Shown: piece by piece, positions 33,026 to 41,819 of the stretch
Layout: every line of letters begins with the position of its first letter
Numbering within the stretch: position 1 is the first letter of the stretch
NCBI RefSeq assembly: GCF_014596445.1
Contig: NZ_MECL01000025.1
Location: 1 to 64,000 of the forward strand
DNA from: Streptomyces sp. CBMA29
GTDB taxonomy: Bacteria; Actinomycetota; Actinomycetes; Streptomycetales; Streptomycetaceae
Direction of reading: 5' to 3'
DNA length: 64,000 nucleotides
Notes under the pieces: generated by a model
The model's database searches: none
What the model was told of the DNA's origin: nothing
The model's input: only the letters and a program-made list of their open reading frames with translations
Position numbers and translations under genes: made by a program

Positions 33026-34405
33026 CTATGCGGCGTCCTGTTCCTCCAGACGGGCGCCGAACTCGCGGACCACGGGCTCCGCCGCGTAGGGCTCCAGGCG
33101 GCGGCGGAAGTCGTCCAGATACTCCGCGCCGCGGTTGGAGCGCAGACCGGACAGAAGGGTGACGGCGCGGGTGCCCGTGTTGCAGGCTTCCTCCAGTTCG
33201 CGCTGCTGCACCTGGGCGTCGGCGAGCAGCAGCATGTCGATGGCACGGCGCCTGGTGCGCGATTCGGGGTGCGCGGCGAGCGCTTCCTCCGCGCGGCGCG
33301 CGGCGGGCGCGGCCTGGCCGAGGTCGCGGTGACAGTGCGCCAGTTCGTCGGCGAGGTAGGCGTGGTCGAAGTGGGCGATCCAGGGCGGGTCGTCGTCGGG
33401 CCGGGAGTGTTCCATGGACTCGACCGCGAGGTTGGCCACCGTGGCGAAGGTGCGGGCGTCGCCGAGCAGCGCGTGGCCGCGGGCCTCCGCGGCGTAGAAC
33501 ATCGCCTCCGCCGTGGGCGTCACCTGGCCGCGGGCGCCTTCCTGCGCCGCGCGGGCGAGTTGGGCGATCTCGCGCGGGTTGCCGAGCGAGGCGGCGAGGT
33601 GGCTCATGCTGGCCGCGAGGATGTAGCCGCCGTAGCCGCGGTCGCCCGCCGCCTGGGCCAGCCGCAGCGCCTGGATGTAATAGCGCTGGGCGAGTCCCGG
33701 CTGTCCGGTGTCGACGGCCATGTAGCCCGCCAGTTCGGTCAACCGCGCGACGGCGCCGAAGAGTTCCCTGCCGACCTGGTCGCGGTAGGTGCCCGCGAGT
33801 AACCCGGACACCACGCTGTTGAGGTAGTGGACGACGACCGGGCGGACGTGTCCGCTGCCGAAACGGTGGTCCAGGTCGGTGAGCGCCTGCGTCGTCGCCT
33901 TGACGGCCTCGACGTCCGACATGCCCACCCTGGCGCCGCCGTTGCGGGCGACGCCCTGGTCGGGGCGGGTGATCAGCCAGTCGCGGCTGGGCTCGACGAG
34001 GGCGGAGGCGGCGACCGTGGAGCCGGTGAGGAAGTCGCGGCGGCCGACGTCGCTGCGCCACAGCTCGCAGACCTGCTCAATCGCGCCGAGGACGGTCGGC
34101 GCGAAGTGCAGACCTATGCCGGTGGCCAGGTTCTTGCCGTTGGCCATGCCGATCTCGTCGATGGACACGGCGCGTCCCAGCTTGCGGCCGATCGCCTCGG
34201 CGATGATGGCCGGGGCCCGGCCGCGCGGCTGCTGACCCCGCAGCCAGCGGGCCACGGACGTCTTGTCGTACCGCAGGTCGAGGCCGTGTTCGGCACCGCA
34301 CATGTTGACCCTGCGGGCGAGCCCGGCGTTGGAGCAGCCGGCCTCCTGGATCAGTGCCTGGAGCCGTTCGTTCGGTTGCCGTGCCACAAGCGGTCGTGCG
34401 GCCAT
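33026..34405 (-). CDS. NsdA-like regulator with HTH and TPR-like repeats
   Basis: A 459-residue protein very similar in its first 130 residues to streptomycete NsdA, a regulator that limits antibiotic formation and sporulation: RQPNERLQALIQEAGCSNAG, DLRYDKTSVARWLRGQQPRGRAP and IGMANGKNL. The N-terminal part looks like a helix-turn-helix; residues about 160-450 contain helical TPR-like repeats. An internal RRDFLTGSTVAAS segment at about 119 resembles a twin-arginine motif, but it is not N-terminal. GGGGAATT precedes the ATG. It is divergent from the prim-pol gene. Whether it is NsdA itself or a paralogue cannot be settled here. Confidence 0.82.
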   Translation of the reverse strand: MAARPLVARQPNERLQALIQEAGCSNAGLARRVNMCGAEHGLDLRYDKTSVARWLRGQQPRGRAPAIIAEAIGRKLGRAVSIDEIGMANGKNLATGIGLHFAPTVLGAIEQVCELWRSDVGRRDFLTGSTVAASALVEPSRDWLITRPDQGVARNGGARVGMSDVEAVKATTQALTDLDHRFGSGHVRPVVVHYLNSVVSGLLAGTYRDQVGRELFGAVARLTELAGYMAVDTGQPGLAQRYYIQALRLAQAAGDRGYGGYILAASMSHLAASLGNPREIAQLARAAQEGARGQVTPTAEAMFYAAEARGHALLGDARTFATVANLAVESMEHSRPDDDPPWIAHFDHAYLADELAHCHRDLGQAAPAARRAEEALAAHPESRTRRRAIDMLLLADAQVQQRELEEACNTGTRAVTLLSGLRSNRGAEYLDDFRRRLEPYAAEPVVREFGARLEEQDAA

Positions 34406-34654
34406 CAATTCCCCCACTTCGACGATGCGAACCTCGTCCTGGTGACAGGTGCCCATCTCACCACCGAAAAATGCCCTGTTAGAGCGGCATTTCATGTCGT
34501 TTTCGCCTTTAGCGGAACGAGCGGAACGACACGCGGACCCCAAGTGACTACCCGGATACGGGCCCGGATCGCGCACGCGCCCCCGGGCGTGCACCAGTGC
34601 GCCCGCCATGAGCCGAGGGGCAGGCCCCCGTAACTCACGCTGACGAGGGAAGTT

Positions 34655-35320
34655 GTGCAGCGCGTGGAAGACACCATCGGAGCACCGCGGCAGCTCACCG
34701 CCCAACTTCTCGACACGGCCGTCCGATACGCGCAGGAGCGGCACTGGGACGTGCTCCCCGGCTCCTGGATCGAGGACGACACGGGCGGCCCCGCGGTGTG
34801 CTCCTGCGCGTCTCCCACCTGCCCGGCTCCCGGCGCCCACCCGACCCGGCCCGACTGGGCGGCGCACGCCGGCGGCAGCGCCGACGCGGTACGGCGCATG
34901 TGGGGCAAGCAGCCGCGCGCCTCGGTGCTGTTGCCGACGGGCCGTACGTTCGACGCGATCGACGTGCCGGAGGTGGCGGGGTGCCTGGCGCTGGCCAGGA
35001 TGGAGCGGATGGATCTGCCGCTTGGCCCGGTGATCTGCACGCCCGACCGCAGGCTGGTCTTCTTCGTCCTTCCCGGCGCCACCGTCAAGGTGCCCGATCT
35101 GCTGCGGAAGTTGGGCTGGGCGCCCGGCTCGCTCGACCTGCGGGTGCGCGGCGAGGGCGACTGGATCGCCGCGCCCCCGACGCGGACGGGGCCGGGCGCC
35201 TCGGTGCAGTGGGCGCGGCAGCCGACCGCCCTGAACCGGTGGCTGCCGGACGTCGAGGAGTTGCTGAGCCCGCTGGCGTACGCGTGCGGGCGGGAGTTGG
35301 CCGCGGCGAGGGGTCGCTGA
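34655..35320 (+). CDS. Bifunctional primase/polymerase (prim-pol) domain protein
   Basis: A 221-residue protein with the N-terminal prim-pol domain pattern: ALHT-like helix (LLDTAVRYAQERHWDVLPGSW), a cysteine-rich insertion (CSCASPTCPAPGAHPT) and TGRTFDAIDVPEVAG around the expected acidic active site. Full-length replicative relatives are much longer, so this is a stand-alone domain, frequent in streptomycetes and of unknown role. The start is GTG at 34655 after GAGGGAAG; GTG at 34664 is an alternative. Divergent from the NsdA-like gene (249-bp gap, AT-richer than average around 34470-34530, probably carrying both promoters). Confidence 0.8.
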   Translation: MQRVEDTIGAPRQLTAQLLDTAVRYAQERHWDVLPGSWIEDDTGGPAVCSCASPTCPAPGAHPTRPDWAAHAGGSADAVRRMWGKQPRASVLLPTGRTFDAIDVPEVAGCLALARMERMDLPLGPVICTPDRRLVFFVLPGATVKVPDLLRKLGWAPGSLDLRVRGEGDWIAAPPTRTGPGASVQWARQPTALNRWLPDVEELLSPLAYACGRELAAARGR

Positions 35321-35354
35321 CCCCACGCGGGGGGCTCACGTTCCCGAGTCTTTC

Positions 35355-35373
35355 GGTCACTGTCAGTGGTCAC
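35355..35373. promoter_or_regulatory. Palindrome in the ABC exporter promoter
   Basis: CACTGTCAGTG (35358-35368) is a perfect palindrome with one central base, flanked by direct repeats GGTCAC (35355-35360 and 35368-35373). A TAGGGT -10-like hexamer follows at 35377-35382, so a bound protein would cover the promoter. Candidate repressor site only. Confidence 0.35.
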
Positions 35374-35461
35374 GTCTAGGGTTGTCGGACGTAGACCTTC
35401 ACGCGTCGTCCGACCAGCGGCGCGCCGAGGGCAGGGGCGCGAGACGGGGAGAGGTGCCGCC

Positions 35462-36343
35462 ATGTCGGAGCCGCAGAGGTCGCAGGAGGAGCAGGAGTCG
35501 CAGCGGAAGCTGAAGCCGTACCGGCCGGTGCCGTACGGGAGGACCGCCGAGGAGGTGTCCGAGGCGGCCGGCGACACCGATCCGGTCGCTGTGCGTGTGC
35601 GCGGGCTGTGGAAGCGGTTCGGCGAGCAAGTGGCCGTGGCCGGGATCGATCTGGAGCTGCCCGCCGGCCGCTTCATCGGCCTGGTGGGGCCGAACGGGGC
35701 GGGGAAGACGACCTCGCTCTCCATGATCACCGGCCTGCTGCGACCGGACGACGGCAGTGTGCGGATCGTGGGCCACGACGTGTGGACGGACCCGGTCGGT
35801 GTGAAGTCCAGGATCGGCGTGCTGCCGGAGGGCCTGCGGCTGTTCGAGCGGCTTTCGGGGCGTGAACTGCTCGGTTACACCGGCCGGTTGCGCGGTCTGC
35901 CGGGCGTTGAGGTCGACAAGCGCGCCGGTCAGCTTCTCGACGTCCTGGACCTGTCGGCCGCGCAGAACAAACTGGTCGTCGACTACTCCACCGGCATGCG
36001 GAAGAAGATCGGACTGGCCGCTGCCCTGCTGCACAATCCCGAAGTCCTCTTCCTCGACGAGCCGTTCGAGGGCGTCGACCCGGTATCCGCCCAGGTCATC
36101 CGCGGTGTGCTGGAGCGCTATACGGAGTCGGGCGGCACGGTCGTCTTCTCCTCGCACGTGATGGAGCTGGTGGAGAGCCTGTGCGACTGGGTCGCCGTGA
36201 TGGCCGCGGGAAAGATCGTGGCGCGCGGCCCGCTCGCCGAGGTGCGCGGCGCCGCTCCCTCGCTCCAGGACGCCTTCTTGTCGCTGGTGGGCGCCGACCG
36301 GCGCGACGGGCAGGCGCTCGACTGGCTGAGCGGCGGCAAGTGA
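35462..36343 (+). CDS. ABC transporter ATP-binding protein
   Basis: A 293-residue ABC ATPase. Walker A GPNGAGKTT (about 78), signature YSTGMRKK in place of LSGGQ (about 178), Walker B VLFLDEP (about 200) and H-loop SSH (about 231). The charged N-terminal 45 residues precede the domain. The altered signature is usual in DRA-type exporters. ATG at 35462 was chosen over an upstream frame extension because it opens with a normal polar leader. The next gene starts on the last base of its stop (TGATG), so the two are co-translated and form one transporter. Confidence 0.92.
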   Translation: MSEPQRSQEEQESQRKLKPYRPVPYGRTAEEVSEAAGDTDPVAVRVRGLWKRFGEQVAVAGIDLELPAGRFIGLVGPNGAGKTTSLSMITGLLRPDDGSVRIVGHDVWTDPVGVKSRIGVLPEGLRLFERLSGRELLGYTGRLRGLPGVEVDKRAGQLLDVLDLSAAQNKLVVDYSTGMRKKIGLAAALLHNPEVLFLDEPFEGVDPVSAQVIRGVLERYTESGGTVVFSSHVMELVESLCDWVAVMAAGKIVARGPLAEVRGAAPSLQDAFLSLVGADRRDGQALDWLSGGK

Positions 36344-38022
36344 TGACCGCCTCGGCCACCGCCCCGCTCGCCGCTCCCGCGCCGCCGCCCCCGCCCGGTC
36401 GCGGTTCCTCGCTCACGCCGGTCTTCGTACGGCTCAAGCTCACCCTCTTCCGCAACGGCCTGCGCCGGTCCACCGGCCGTACGGTCGGCTGGTCCCTCGG
36501 TGTCGCCTTCGCGATGCTGTACGCGCTCGGCATGGGCGCCGGAATGGTCGCGCTGCGGAACAACCACTACGCACCGTCCGCCGCCGTCACGGTGACCGTC
36601 GTCCTGGTCGTGGGCTGGGCGATCATGCCGCTGTTCTTCTTCGGCGGCGACGACACACTCGACCCGACCCGGCTGGCGATGCTGCCGCTACGGCCGCGCC
36701 CGTTGATAACGGCGCTGTTGGTGTCGTCGCTGATCGGCGTCGGTCCGCTCTTCACACTGCTGGTGTCGACCGGGGCGGTCATCGCGGTCGCGCACGGCGG
36801 GGCCGCGTGGGTCGTCGCCGTCGTGGCCGTGGCCCTGACGCTGCTGCTGTGCGTGGCGCTGTCGCGGGCGGTGGCCGCCGCCAACACCCGGCTGCTGACC
36901 AGCCGCAAGGGCCGCGACCTCGCCCTGCTCAGCGGTCTGTTCGTGGCGGTGGGGGCCCAGCTCGTCAACCTCGGCGTCAACTCGCTGTCGTCCGACGGCG
37001 GTCTGCACCGGGCGACCTCGGTGGCGTCCGTACTGCGCTGGATTCCGCCCGCGCCCGCCGTGGACGCGGTGCGTTCGACGGCGCGCGGGTCGTACGGCCT
37101 GGCTGCCGTGCAACTGGCCCTCACCGTAGCCGTGCTGGCGCTGGTCCTGCGCTGGTGGCACACCAGCCTGCACCGGCTGATGGTCTCGCCCGACGCCTCC
37201 ACCCTCCAGGCAACGCCGGAACGCGAGGGGTCGAAGGCGCGGGGCGGGGCGGCGGCGGGCCCTTCGCTGCTGACCCGGCTGCTGCCCGGACGGCTGGTGG
37301 GCGGCCGGACGGCCACGGTGATGGAACGGCAGTTCCGCTACCTGTGGCGCGACCCGAGGTCGAAGGCGGCCTGGGCGACCGGACTGGCCGTCGGGCTGCT
37401 GCTGCCGCTGGTCGCGGTGGTGCAGCACGGCACCGTCTACCAGTGCCTGTGGGCGGCGGGACTGCTCGGCATGCAGATGTACAACCAGTTCGGCATGGAC
37501 GGCTCCGCCTTCTGGACGGTGTCGGCGACGATCACCACCCGCAGGGACGCGGCTCTCGAACTGCGGGGCCGGGCGCTGACGTTGGCCGCCGTCGCCGTGC
37601 CGTACGTCACCGTCGTCACCACCGGCGCGGCGCTGCTGCTCCACCGGGTGTCGGCGCTGCCCGAGACGCTGGGGCTGTCCTTCGCCTTCCTGGGCGCGCT
37701 CATCGCGACCGGCAGTTACGCGAGCGTCCGCTACCCGTACGCCCTCCCGCAGGACAACCCGTTCGCCAACGCGGCGCCCGGCCAGGGCGGTCTCGTCGCG
37801 CTGAACGTCGTCGGCGGCACCTTCAGCGGCGCTGCGCTGTCGCTACCGGTGATCGCGCTGACCCTCGCCCTCCACTTCAACGATCTGCATTCGCTGTTGT
37901 GGCTGGTGCTCCCGGTGGGCGCGGTGTACGGGTTCGCGGTCGCGGCGGTCTCGCTGCGGTTCACCGCTCCGCGGCTGCTCGATCGTCTTCCGGAGATCCT
38001 GGGGGTGGTGGCGAAGGCGTGA
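36343..38022 (+). CDS. ABC transporter permease
   Basis: A 559-residue membrane protein with about 10-12 hydrophobic segments in two halves, joined by a cytoplasmic loop near residues 280-330 (SPDASTLQATPEREGSK). The first half begins after an Ala/Pro-rich leader (TPVFVRLKLTLFRNGLRR). It has no binding-protein partner and pairs with the ATPase just upstream, so export of a lipophilic compound is the usual expectation for such pairs. Its 3' end overlaps the convergent MFS gene by 62 bp. Substrate unknown. Confidence 0.85.
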   Translation: MTASATAPLAAPAPPPPPGRGSSLTPVFVRLKLTLFRNGLRRSTGRTVGWSLGVAFAMLYALGMGAGMVALRNNHYAPSAAVTVTVVLVVGWAIMPLFFFGGDDTLDPTRLAMLPLRPRPLITALLVSSLIGVGPLFTLLVSTGAVIAVAHGGAAWVVAVVAVALTLLLCVALSRAVAAANTRLLTSRKGRDLALLSGLFVAVGAQLVNLGVNSLSSDGGLHRATSVASVLRWIPPAPAVDAVRSTARGSYGLAAVQLALTVAVLALVLRWWHTSLHRLMVSPDASTLQATPEREGSKARGGAAAGPSLLTRLLPGRLVGGRTATVMERQFRYLWRDPRSKAAWATGLAVGLLLPLVAVVQHGTVYQCLWAAGLLGMQMYNQFGMDGSAFWTVSATITTRRDAALELRGRALTLAAVAVPYVTVVTTGAALLLHRVSALPETLGLSFAFLGALIATGSYASVRYPYALPQDNPFANAAPGQGGLVALNVVGGTFSGAALSLPVIALTLALHFNDLHSLLWLVLPVGAVYGFAVAAVSLRFTAPRLLDRLPEILGVVAKA

Positions 38023-39406
38023 CGGCGGGCGGGTGCGGGGGCAGGCGGCCGTCGTGATCCTCGCGGGCGTCACTGTGCTTGCTGGCCTCGTGGCCGTTGT
38101 GCGCGCGGTGCCGTACGCCGCGCAATTCCGCGGTCCAGTAGAGCAGCGCGAGGGCGGGCAGGGCGGCGCCGAGCAGGGTCACCGAGGTCCAGCCGCCGGC
38201 GTGGTAGGCGTACGAACCGGCCTGTGAGCCGATCGCGCCGCCGACGAAGAAGGTGGCCATGAAGGCGCTGTTGAGCCGGGACCTGGCCTGGCCGTCGAGC
38301 CGGTAGATCACCTGCTGGCCGAGGATCAGGGTGGTCTGCACGGCCATGTCGAGAAGCACCGCGGCGGCGCCGAGCGCGATGACGCTGTGCCGTCCCACTC
38401 CGGCGAGACCGAAGGCCAGGGCGGCGGTGACGAAGGCGACGGCCGTCATCGGCCGGACCAGGCCGCGGTCGGCCCAGCGTCCGGCGAGCGGCGCCACCAG
38501 TGCGCCACCCGCGCCCGCGAGCGCGAAGAGGCCGACCTGCCACTGGCTGTAGTGGAAAGGATCGCTGGTCAGAACGTAGGAGATGGTGGTCCAGAAGACG
38601 CTGAAGGCACCGAACATCGCGGCCTGGTACAGCGCCCTGCGCCGCAGCGCCGGGTGCACGCGCAGCAGGCGGGCGGTGGAGCGCAGCAGCAGCCCGTACG
38701 AGAGCGTGGCGGCGTCGGCTCCGGGAGCGTGGCGCGGCAGGGACCTGCGCAGCACCAGGGTCAGTACGGTCATCAGCCCGGCCGAGGTCAGGTAGACGAC
38801 CCGCCAACTGGTCGCGTCCGCCAGCAGGCTGCCGAAGGTACGGGACAGCAGGATGCCGGTCAGCAGGCCGCTCATCACCTGCCCGACGACCTTGCCGCGG
38901 CTCTCGTCCGGCGCGAGGTCGGCGGCGAAGGGCACGAGGATCTGGGCGACGACCAGCGTCGTGCCGACGATCAGCAGCGCGGCGAGCAGGACGGCGAATC
39001 CCGGTGCGAGACCGGCCAGCACCAGACCGGCGATGGTGAGGGCGAGCAGGACGGTGGCGAGGCGGCGCTTCTCGATGACGTCGCCGAGCGGGACGATGAG
39101 CAGCAGGCCGGCGGCGTAACCGAGTTGGGAGACGGTGACGAGGCTGCCCGCGGCGACCGCGCCGATCCCGAACGTCTGGCGCAGCTCGCTGAGCAGCGGC
39201 TGCGCGTAGTAGAGGTTGGCGACGGTCAGACCGCAGGCGACGGCGAGCAGGACGATGAGGCGGCGGGGCGGGCCGGTCACGGGGACCGGAGTGGCGCCGG
39301 AGGCGGGTCCTGGCGTTGCGGAGGCGGGTCCGGACGCGGGCGCCGACGCGGGTATGTGTACGGGTTCGGGCCCTGGGGACGGTGCGTCGGACGACGGCTG
39401 GGACAT
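37961..39406 (-). CDS. MFS drug/efflux transporter (DHA type)
   Basis: A 481-residue transporter with 12 predicted helices between a Pro/Ala-rich N-terminal tail and a His/Asp-rich C-terminal tail. The motif A loop reads GDVIEKRRLATV and the first helices contain VANLYYAQPLLSEL, the pattern of YdhP/Bcr-like proton antiporters. The ATG at 39406 has GAGGT upstream. It is divergent from the CGNR regulator gene with an 80-bp gap filled by four AACCRGTT repeats, so that regulator most likely controls it. The transported compound is unknown. Confidence 0.88.
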   Translation of the reverse strand: MSQPSSDAPSPGPEPVHIPASAPASGPASATPGPASGATPVPVTGPPRRLIVLLAVACGLTVANLYYAQPLLSELRQTFGIGAVAAGSLVTVSQLGYAAGLLLIVPLGDVIEKRRLATVLLALTIAGLVLAGLAPGFAVLLAALLIVGTTLVVAQILVPFAADLAPDESRGKVVGQVMSGLLTGILLSRTFGSLLADATSWRVVYLTSAGLMTVLTLVLRRSLPRHAPGADAATLSYGLLLRSTARLLRVHPALRRRALYQAAMFGAFSVFWTTISYVLTSDPFHYSQWQVGLFALAGAGGALVAPLAGRWADRGLVRPMTAVAFVTAALAFGLAGVGRHSVIALGAAAVLLDMAVQTTLILGQQVIYRLDGQARSRLNSAFMATFFVGGAIGSQAGSYAYHAGGWTSVTLLGAALPALALLYWTAELRGVRHRAHNGHEASKHSDAREDHDGRLPPHPPAVTPSPPPPGSPEDDRAAAER

Positions 39407-39426
39407 CGATACCTCGTCGAAATGGA

Positions 39427-39467
39427 AACCGGTTCAACCAGTTCCGAAGGTACCAGTTAAACCGGTT
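39427..39467. promoter_or_regulatory. Four-repeat symmetrical operator (AACCRGTT)
   Basis: Octamers AACCGGTT (39427), AACCAGTT (39436), TACCAGTT (39451) and AACCGGTT (39460) are spaced 9, 15 and 9 bp apart. The outer two are perfect palindromes. The set lies between the divergent MFS and CGNR starts and probably binds two dimers of the CGNR regulator. Confidence 0.7.
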
Positions 39468-39486
39468 CCCCGGTAGAGTGGCCCGT

Positions 39487-40137
39487 ATGACCGCGAACGG
39501 CATCGACGCCTACGCCCCGGCCCTCGACGGCGGCCGTACTCAGCCGCGTTTCCGTGAGGGCGCCGGGCGGCTGTGCCTCGACTACCTGCGGACACTGCGC
39601 TACCGGGGCACGCCCGCGGTCACCGAGGAACTGGCCGATCCGGAGGCGCTGATCGCCTGGGTACGGCAGTGCGGCCCCTGCTCCGACGCACCCGGCACCC
39701 CGCCCGTACCCGCCCGGCTCCGCGAGGCCCGCGCCGTGCGTGAGGCGGTCCACGCGCTGGTCGGCGCCGCCATGGACCCCGGCAGGGAACCCGGCGCGGC
39801 CCCCGGCTCCGGCCTCGGCGACACCGCCCGCACCCGGCTCAACCGCGCCGCCGCCCACGCCGTCCCGGCCCCCCGGCTCACCCCCTCAGGCGACCTCCGG
39901 TGGCACGCGGACGACCCCCTCACCGCGACCCTCGCCCTGATCGCCCGCGACGCCCTCGACCTCGCCGCCACCCCCGAACTGCTGCCGCGCCTGCGCCCCT
40001 GCGCCTCCCCGACCTGCGGCGCCGTCTTCCTCGACCAGTCCCGTCCGGGGACGCGCCGCTGGTGTTCGATGGACGTGTGCGGCAACCAGGCCAAGAAGTC
40101 GGCGCTTCGGGCGCGCGGGGGGGGCGGGGGCGCGTAG
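39487..40137 (+). CDS. CGNR zinc-finger transcriptional regulator (ABATE domain)
   Basis: A 216-residue protein. The N-terminal ABATE-like part (about 20-150) begins GAGRLCLDYLRTL; the C-terminal zinc finger reads CASPTCGAVFLDQSRPGTRRWCSMDVCGNQAKK, with the CGN(R/Q) signature close to the end. The family is thought to bind DNA through that finger and ligands through the ABATE domain. No good ribosome binding site precedes the ATG at 39487. It is divergent from an MFS efflux gene across a symmetrical operator, the classic layout of a self-regulated efflux switch. Confidence 0.87.
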   Translation: MTANGIDAYAPALDGGRTQPRFREGAGRLCLDYLRTLRYRGTPAVTEELADPEALIAWVRQCGPCSDAPGTPPVPARLREARAVREAVHALVGAAMDPGREPGAAPGSGLGDTARTRLNRAAAHAVPAPRLTPSGDLRWHADDPLTATLALIARDALDLAATPELLPRLRPCASPTCGAVFLDQSRPGTRRWCSMDVCGNQAKKSALRARGGGGGA

Positions 40138-40146
40138 CCGGTGACG

Positions 40147-40767
40147 TCAGGGGCTGAAGTGCAGCGCCCGCGCGAAGGCGTCGATGTCGTCCATCGCCCG
40201 GAGCACCCGCCCCGGATCGGGCGCCGCCGTCATCACCAGCACGTCCGCACCGTACTCGGGCACGCGCCACGCGTAACGGAGGCCGATGGTGATGCCGTTG
40301 TCGTCCGGGTCGACGAAGTAGCGCATCACGCGGATGCCGGTGCCCAGGTGCTCACTGCCGAAGTCCTCGACGATCGGCGGCTCCACGGCGTACTCCGCGT
40401 CCGCGTGGGTGAGCTCCCGCAATTCGCCGGGCAGTTCGCCCTCGATCTCGAACTCCGCCCAGTACACGGCCAGCGGATTCCCACGCGGGCCGTCCAGGTG
40501 AAAGTGCAGCCCGTACCCCGGATAGACCCGCGGATAACGCTCCATCCCGTACGTCAACGCGTCGGCCAACTCCCCCACCTCGCCGGGGCCCGGCGTCAAG
40601 GCGCTGTCCTCCCAGTGCCTCTCGGCCATCACCCGCGCGTACGCGGCGGCTGCCGGGAACTCCTCCTCGCTCCCCGGCACCGGCCACCGCGGCGGCACCC
40701 ACACCCACCGCGAACCGTCCACCCGCCGGGCGTCCAGCCGCCGTCCGTCCAGCCGGCTCCCGCTCAC
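40147..40767 (-). CDS. Protein of unknown function, WXG cassette A member
   Basis: A 206-residue soluble protein. Its C-terminal half (LRYAWRVPEYGADVLVMTAAPDPGRVLRAMDDIDAFARALHF) resembles the end of the adjacent 40764-41399 product, where a beta-rich region is followed by a helix ending in a W/F pair, so both may share a fold. The middle (EIEGELPGELRELTHADAEYAVE) also has paired-domain character. GTG start at 40767 overlaps the previous stop (GTGA). It is the last gene of the leftward unit that begins with the WXG100 gene. No function known; chaperone or immunity roles are guesses. Confidence 0.72.
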   Translation of the reverse strand: MSGSRLDGRRLDARRVDGSRWVWVPPRWPVPGSEEEFPAAAAYARVMAERHWEDSALTPGPGEVGELADALTYGMERYPRVYPGYGLHFHLDGPRGNPLAVYWAEFEIEGELPGELRELTHADAEYAVEPPIVEDFGSEHLGTGIRVMRYFVDPDDNGITIGLRYAWRVPEYGADVLVMTAAPDPGRVLRAMDDIDAFARALHFSP

Positions 40768-41399
40768 GCGTAGCTCCAACGGAACGTCGTCATCAGCGCG
40801 TCGAACAACTCGGCCAACGCCCTGGTGAACTCGCTGCCCGGATCGCCGTCCCCCACCGTCGAGAACGCCACCGCGAGCCACCGTCCCGCGCCCTGCCTCG
40901 GCACGGGGACGACGTAGTCGACATGCCGCGCATACGTCTCCACGGGTTCGCTCTCGCGGAGCGACGGCGGCTCCACGTACTCCCACCGCACCCCCAACGT
41001 CCCCGCGACCTCCCGCACTTCCCCCGGCGTCCCGCCCCGCGCCTCCCCCACCAGCCGCCCCAGCACTGCCTCCGCCCCCGTGTCCTCCCCCGCCCACTCC
41101 CCCGCCACCTCGGCGACCACGAACGACGCCCCCACCACCAGCCCCGCCCGCGCCCTCACCGGCACATACAGATCCAGCCCACCCCCCGCCCGCGCCTCCC
41201 GCGCCATCCCCTCCACCCTCCGGCGCACCTCCGCCCGAAACGCCATCCCCTTATCCCTCGGCACCCCCGCCGGAATCCGCTCGATCCCCCGAAACACCTT
41301 CTCGTCCAACGCCGTCGCCGTGCCTGCCCGCAGGGGGATTCGGGCCCAGCCCGGGGGCAGCACGAGGGTGTACCCGACGGGGGTGGTCGATGTGCTCAC
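40764..41399 (-). CDS. LPPGW-family protein, WXG cassette A member
   Basis: A 211-residue soluble protein opening with GYTLVLPPGWARIPL and closing with WLAVAFSTVGDGDPGSEFTRALAELFDALMTTFRW. The opening and closing blocks recur in looser form in the 61998-62837 product in the second cassette (LSFVVPESFHGLPI; FTLDTAAVNYWGEFSEL). I do not know a named family. GTG start at 41399 overlaps the stop of the membrane protein gene (GTGA), so translation is coupled. By position it may help fold, target or neutralise the WXG protein encoded upstream; this is inference. Confidence 0.75.
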   Translation of the reverse strand: MSTSTTPVGYTLVLPPGWARIPLRAGTATALDEKVFRGIERIPAGVPRDKGMAFRAEVRRRVEGMAREARAGGGLDLYVPVRARAGLVVGASFVVAEVAGEWAGEDTGAEAVLGRLVGEARGGTPGEVREVAGTLGVRWEYVEPPSLRESEPVETYARHVDYVVPVPRQGAGRWLAVAFSTVGDGDPGSEFTRALAELFDALMTTFRWSYA

Positions 41400-41791
41400 C
41401 GGGCCGCCTCCGCCGGGTGCCTGCGGCGCAGCCGCACTTTGGCCAGCCACGCGGTGGCTGGAGCCAGGAGGGGGACGGGGGCGAGGTAGACGATGCCGGT
41501 CGACGCGACCGCCAAGGCGTTGAACAAGCCTCCGAGCCAGATATAGGCGAGCACGCCGGAGGCCCAGCCGCGCATGCGAAACAGCCCGAACATGCCACAC
41601 CACAGCAATAGTTGTCCGGTAGCCGACAGCGACAACGTCTCGACGGTGAAGGTGAACCTGCTCGGGCGAAGTAGCGGCGCTGTGACGGCTAACAGGCCAA
41701 GCCCGGCGAACGGCACCATGCCCCCAGTCCGAATCAGCCTGTCGCTACGCGTCAGGAGGGGATCACCATTCGCGTTGCTCACGTAGAACAC
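41396..41791 (-). CDS. Small four-helix membrane protein, WXG cassette A member
   Basis: A 131-residue integral membrane protein with four hydrophobic stretches (GMVPFAGLGLLAVTAPLL, SATGQLLLWCGMFGLF, ASGVLAYIWLGGLFNALAVA, IVYLAPVPLLAPATAWLAKV) and a basic C-terminus. No family recognised. GTG at 41791 is preferred because GAGG stands 5 nt upstream; GTG at 41782 is the alternative. It follows the WXG-domain protein gene by 28 nt and overlaps the next gene by 4 nt. Other polymorphic toxin loci carry small membrane proteins as immunity factors, which is one possibility here. Confidence 0.72.
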   Translation of the reverse strand: MFYVSNANGDPLLTRSDRLIRTGGMVPFAGLGLLAVTAPLLRPSRFTFTVETLSLSATGQLLLWCGMFGLFRMRGWASGVLAYIWLGGLFNALAVASTGIVYLAPVPLLAPATAWLAKVRLRRRHPAEAAR

Positions 41792-41819
41792 ACAGACCTC
41801 GTCATCCCGCGCGCCACGG

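Noticed and set aside
34060..34110. Export of the NsdA-like protein by the Tat pathway
   Set aside because: The RRDFLTGS motif is internal (about residue 119) behind a DNA-binding-like domain and is not an N-terminal signal.
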